Positions 60,573 to 64,000 of a stretch of DNA of 64,000 nucleotides are shown piece by piece. The notes beneath the pieces are model-generated. The model had not been told where the DNA came from and made no database searches. It saw nothing but the letters and a program-made list of their open reading frames with translations. Each line of letters opens with the position of its first letter. The stretch's first letter is position 1. A program made the translations under genes and the position numbers. Source of the DNA: Polyodon spathula (Eukaryota; Chordata; Actinopteri; Acipenseriformes; Polyodontidae). The stretch is from the NCBI RefSeq assembly GCF_017654505.1, contig NC_054538.1, forward strand, positions 55,680,184 to 55,744,183, in the 5' to 3' direction.

Positions 60573-60799
60573 AGAAAGGCCATCCTTACACCACTCTCAC
60601 TCTCAGGTACAACATGTACAATCGAGAGGTCCTTCAGCGCCCTGCGCAGGGTGAATACATGGTTACGCTCAATAATGAGTGACGAGCGCTTGCGTCTAAT
60701 AAGTGTCCATAGAGAGAAGATCAACCTCAAGGATACATTTGTAAAGCGGGTAGTCAACTGTTTTGGTCAAGCATCTCGTATTACAATAAATTAAAGATT

Positions 60800-61510
60800 G
60801 TAATGCTCTACCTCTAGTTAGGTGGGTCAGTGCTCTGGCACTGGAGCCACAAAAACCTATGTGTGATGACTATCATAGTATCATGCTGTTTAAGTTTGTG
60901 TGTTTGTTTGCTCACTCAGGTTGGAGCAGTGTGTTTGTTACTGCAATATGTCAGTAGGTGGTATTTTTTGTATTATAGTTTACACTTCCTGCTCTACTTG
61001 GTTGTGGTTGTTTTTCTTTGCAAAGTATATTTATAATTGTTTCAAGTATTGTTAAAAAAGTCACTTTATGACTGCTTTTTTTCCATCTTTTATTCCTACA
61101 CCTTCCTGTGCGGTTAAAATTATTTATAATTCTATAGTACCTAAAGTGGATTCTTAAATGCCCCTTACTGTGCAGCAGTCTGAGCTCTTGAATTAAATAA
61201 AGATAGACATGCGTAAACGCAACCTGAAAATGATAAGGATCTCTGCTGCCATCCGGGCCTATGCTGGCTTAAGTCTGAGTTGTAAATGTAAATGAGGCTT
61301 AGAAGTGTAAATTATGCGATACATGTTACCCTGACTAGTTTTTTTTTTTTTTGAATGGAACCGTCTGTCCGCCTTAGGGCTCTCAGACGCAGTTACCAGT
61401 AAACTACAGAATGTTAGGGCCCCATCCATAAGGTCGTAGGCCTAGTGAGGTATTTCCAAAATTGATGTGTTGCCAGAGGACATGACCCCATTTATTGACC
61501 TATAGCAATA
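60800..61510. other. no gene recognised
   Basis: AT-rich. Probably the 3' flank of the hAT element followed by unassigned sequence. No terminal repeat matching 56457 was found. Confidence 0.5.
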
Positions 61511-61519
61511 ATTTTACAG

Positions 61520-62300
61520 TTCTGCAAGGCTTGCTAGATGGGGGGCAGATCCCCCCTCTATGCTGAAAGTGTACCTAGCAGCCATATCGGCATGATATGT
61601 CTCCATTGACTCAGCGTCTTCGGGTGCTGATATACTAGTGACCAATTTTCTAAAGGCTGCTCGGAGGTTACGTCCTCCTAGAAAGGGCGTCCTCTCCAAG
61701 TGGAGTCTAGATGTGCTATTGGAGGCTCTCACTAAGGCCCTGCTTGAGCCTATAATTTCCATAGAGTTGAAATATCTATTAAAACACCCTTTTTATTAGC
61801 CATCACCTCTGCAAAGTGGGTTAGTGAGCTACAGGCTCTGTCAGTGCACAGCTCCTGTATGCGTGTTTGGGATGATGGAAACACAATGTCGTTACACGCG
61901 AAGGTGGTTACAGCATTCCACTTGAGTCATTCAGTGGAACTAGAGGCTTTCCACCCCCTCCTTATTTTTCGGAGGAGGATCGGAGTTTGAATTCCCTCTG
62001 CCCTGTTTGGGAATTGAGATGTTATCTGTATGAGAGCACTGTATCAGTCTGACCAGCTCTTCGGCTGTCATGGTGAAAGGACCCTAGGTTAAACCCACTT
62101 GAAGAAGACTGTCCCACTGGATTATGGACAGTTTCAACTGCATATCCAAATGCTGGCGTTCCCCCACCTGAGAGGGTGGCCGCCCACTCTACCAGAGGAG
62201 TGGCTACGTCATGGGCCCTCTTTAGAGGAGCTTCATTGACCGATATTTGTACTGTGGCTAGCTGGGCTACTCTGCATACATTCAACTTAATGTGGTAGAT
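61520..62300 (+). pseudogene. DIRS tyrosine recombinase, degenerate
   Basis: Readable blocks are MLKVYLAAISA, then DILVTNFLKAARRLRPPRKG, LEALTKALLEPI, LLAITSAKWVSELQALSVHS, then HLSHSVELEAFHPL. Further on are GWPPTLPEEWLRHGPSLEEL and a worn LCIHST end. The conserved arginine of the TSA(R/K)RVSEL box, present in copy A, is tryptophan here (codon TGG at 61817-61819, one C-to-T change from CGG). Stops interrupt it at several points, for example near 61600 and 61985. Confidence 0.8.
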
Positions 62301-62451
62301 TCCTCTATGCCTTCATTAGGCACAAGTGTCTTGAGGTTGTACGCTCACACCACAAACATTAATTTGATGGTAGCAAGATGTCCCTAATCTACTGTCCGCT
62401 CACTCATGCTCCCTCGCGATGGCTTTGACATACTTCATTGTTGGTAGTTTT

Positions 62452-62710
62452 TGCATTTAAAGGGAACGTTAGGTTATGGACATAACCCTGGTTCCCTGAA
62501 AGACAACCAACAAATCTTGCGAGGTCGCATCACTTGCAGTCACGGTTTCAATGCAAAAGAGAATGGGGGGGGGGGGCCTATCGGCAGCTTTGACATAAAA
62601 TGCTCAGTAAATACCGGACTTGTGGCAAGCATATCCCCAAAATATGGTTGTTGGTCATCTTCGCTTTCAGGGAACCGGGGTTACATCCGTAACCTAACAT
62701 TCTCGCTCGG
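62452..62710. repeat. DIRS terminal inverted repeats
   Basis: The left arm GGGAACGTTAGGTTATG..CCCTGGTTCCCTGA and the right arm TCAGGGAACCGGGGTTAC..GTAACCTAACATTC are inverted copies about 170 bases apart, each itself partly palindromic. The same motif occurs at 1664-1735. Confidence 0.75.
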
Positions 62711-62759
62711 CTCGACAAATAGCTAGTGGAGAACCACCCATACCTGTACCGTACCAAGC

Positions 62760-63550
62760 ACTCACAGGTCGGATGTGCCAGAGGATTAGTGTCTGAAACT
62801 TCACATATCTAGGTTTAAGCAAACATTTGTATTCATGTCTAATATGATGTCACTGATAGAAGAGAAGGAATATTATTGTTATCTGCATGGAAAACAAAAT
62901 TTATATATAAGGCCAACACAATAAGTTATATGCAATTATAGAGTAATATCACTTTCAGGGCTAAGTGGCACACCAGCCTAATTCAATAGCTGGACGATAA
63001 ACAGACGGTGTCTCCTGTGTAGCTGGCTTTTACAATTACATAGTTTTGGGCTTAACTTTAGCTTGCTTTTTTTATACTGTGCATGGGTATACTTATATTT
63101 GAGCATCTTTTGGATGCTTAGTTGACTATGTGATTATTATAAAGCCACTAACTTATCTTCAAGAAGACTCCAGTTTCTCAAAAACTGAGAACTGTGGTAC
63201 CCTTGAGTTAACCAAGATTAAGCAAGGTGAAATTTCTGATGAGCTCCTGTGATATACTATTGATGGATGTTGGGTTAAAGTAAAGAACACATTTCTCCTT
63301 TAGATTGGTCTAATTATTTAGATGTTCTTCAACTCACTTTTTTCTTTCTTTTTTTTAACCTTTTCACAGATCTTGAATGATTCATCACTAAACACCTTTA
63401 CAAAAAAAAAAAAATCAAGTATCTAATGTGAATGGGAGAAAATGCTGATTTCCTGTAGATTTTTTGTTTAAGATATTTTACATATATTTCTATTTTACAT
63501 AAAATAAATACAAGGGGTGTGCCAACACTCCTATTTTTCTAGTGATTGTC
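62760..63550. other. no gene recognised
   Basis: AT-rich. GTACCCTTGAGTTAACCAAG, then ATTAAGCAAGGTG near 63198-63230 superficially recalls 5S rRNA but does not extend. Confidence 0.5.
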
Positions 63551-63554
63551 TAAG

Positions 63555-63990
63555 AAAACATGTGGCCCCTCAGTTTCCCTTATTTACACAATTGAGTATC
63601 AAATCAATAACAATCTGGCTGTGTTATTTAATATAGAATAATCAAACCAACTAAAACTTGTGTGACTTATTAGTCGTCTTGCCTTTCTTTTATCCTTTTG
63701 ATATGAAATCTTTTTTTCCCACTTAGTTTCCTTAAAATACATAATCTTGCAGTGAATTGTGGGATTGTGGTCCTGGGCAAGGTATTATTTCTGATTAAAC
63801 TGGGCAAAGAAATAACATATCCCAGTTTCCACAGCAGTAGCTCAAGTTTACAGAAAGGTCAAGTTTACATGACAAATCAGTTGCATTTGCTAGTTTTGTA
63901 ACATATTTTCATTGTCAGTGAACCGGATGAGAAGACAATCTGCTTCCAATCAGCTTTTAAAACACTCAATGAAGAAGTTAATTGCTACTG
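63555..63990. repeat. diverged dispersed direct repeat, unit 2 (unclassified)
   Basis: Partner of 38830-39205, in the same orientation and about 24.8 kb away. It includes GCAGTGAATTGTGGGATTGTGG (63750-63771) and GCTTCCAATCAGCTTTTAAA (63942-63961). Confidence 0.7.
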
Positions 63991-64000
63991 ACTAGTACTC

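Larger units (their letters stand above)
57540..60794 (+). pseudogene. ZMYM1-like hAT transposase, interrupted
   Basis: The reading starts just after an acceptor-like TTTTGTTGCAG (57533): MDICNYFKKYKTCHEP, then the TTF zinc-finger side QYSPWLAYSAVLKGALCSYC. After a frameshift come MHDIALRGKSSTSGDMRDLL and EFRVEAGDKLLIKYLE, then NELIELCGQILIEDIVEKAN. Next are VRFVEQSGGNMSVQEEFLGF, FVGQEYDGCSVMAGKEGGAQ (catalytic-fold GQGYDGA..M motif) and VHCSSHQLNLIVN. After the first insertion it resumes at 59486 in frame (AQNSVSDVHNAV). It ends with the dimerisation block CTIERSFSALRRVNTWLRSI then MSDERL (60625-60690). Stops near 57800, 58200 and between 59600 and 60250 make it inactive. Confidence 0.85.
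56457..60800 (+). mobile_element. ZMYM1-type hAT element (copy C), multiply interrupted
   Basis: The body is a hAT transposase gene from 57540 to 60794. The left end may be at 56457, where CTGGAGCGTGGGTGCCC..GGGGGGCACTTG resembles the G-rich start of this kind of hAT element. The right end was not found. Non-coding DNA from 56460 to 57530 includes a 33-base A run (56526-56558) and a TA microsatellite (57459-57478). Two independent retroposon insertions split the gene (58529-59476 and 60312-60572). Confidence 0.7.
61515..62760 (+). mobile_element. DIRS element, 3' part (copy C): tyrosine recombinase and terminal repeat
   Basis: The plus strand has the recombinase remnant up to about 62300. 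The 3' terminal region follows, with GGGAACGTTAGGTTATGG, ATAACCCTGGTTCCCTGAAA (62461-62500) and the mirrored GGGAACCGGGGTTACATCCG, TAACCTAACATTC (62671-62702). The orientation is the same as the 5' DIRS part at 54784-56455, and the hAT element lies between them. Confidence 0.8.

Noticed and set aside
63190..63260. Similarity to 5S rRNA
   Set aside because: Only a dozen bases match; the polymerase III internal boxes and the rest of the molecule are absent.

Overview
This window is repeat-rich, gene-poor vertebrate DNA. I could not identify a convincing host protein-coding gene, rRNA or tRNA gene. Nearly everything recognisable is a transposable element, mostly decayed and often nested. The repertoire (Gmr1-like Ty3 LTR elements, DIRS tyrosine-recombinase retrotransposons, an L2/Rex-type LINE, Tc1, hAT, Harbinger and piggyBac DNA transposons, tRNA-derived SINEs) is that of a ray-finned fish. 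The SINE at 48423-48663 and 60312-60572 resembles, from memory, a repeat that is very common in sturgeon and paddlefish DNA, so an acipenseriform fish is my best guess (moderate confidence). Layout, left part: 1-627 LTR of a Gmr1-like family; 655-1460 hAT fragment; 1465-3530 3' half of a DIRS element; about 3696-3900 a SINE; 4540-7260 a second hAT copy split by an LTR of the first family; 7345-9840 an old direct repeat enclosing a piggyBac remnant; 12587-15363 a Harbinger element with a hAT element inserted in its right terminal repeat (perfect 8-bp target duplication); about 16.8-20.3 kb featureless; 20850-21390 a piggyBac MITE beside an L2 LINE (21395-23650) that carries another hAT-like insertion; about 25.78-26.32 kb Harbinger transposase. 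Middle part: 28716-30950 is an LTR element on the minus strand with a proline-rich, tandem-repeat-filled internal region; it abuts a Tc1 copy (30951-32077). 33365-35535 is a Gmr1-like Ty3 element with the order protease, integrase, reverse transcriptase, followed by solo LTRs at 35642-36135 and 36481-37092. Then come a SINE, a pogo/Tigger-like MITE, a second Tc1 copy, and a 5' LTR with primer-binding site and an octapeptide-repeat coding start (44503-45105). Right part: 45.4-54.5 kb holds a piggyBac MITE inside a Harbinger SANT gene, a minus-strand LTR, a SINE and simple repeats. From 54.8 kb to 62.8 kb, 5' and 3' pieces of DIRS flank a long ZMYM1-type hAT transposase gene that was itself hit by a LINE/SINE tail, then by an LTR inside that tail, and separately by a SINE. 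Target duplications at each step let the order of insertion be read. None of the transposase or polymerase genes is intact; all carry stops, frameshifts or internal deletions. The most informative observations are the nested insertions with clean target duplications, the Gmr1 gene order, the codon-multiple minisatellites inside LTR-element coding regions, the recurrent palindromes inside unrelated LTRs, and two pairs of diverged direct repeats that belong to no family I recognise.
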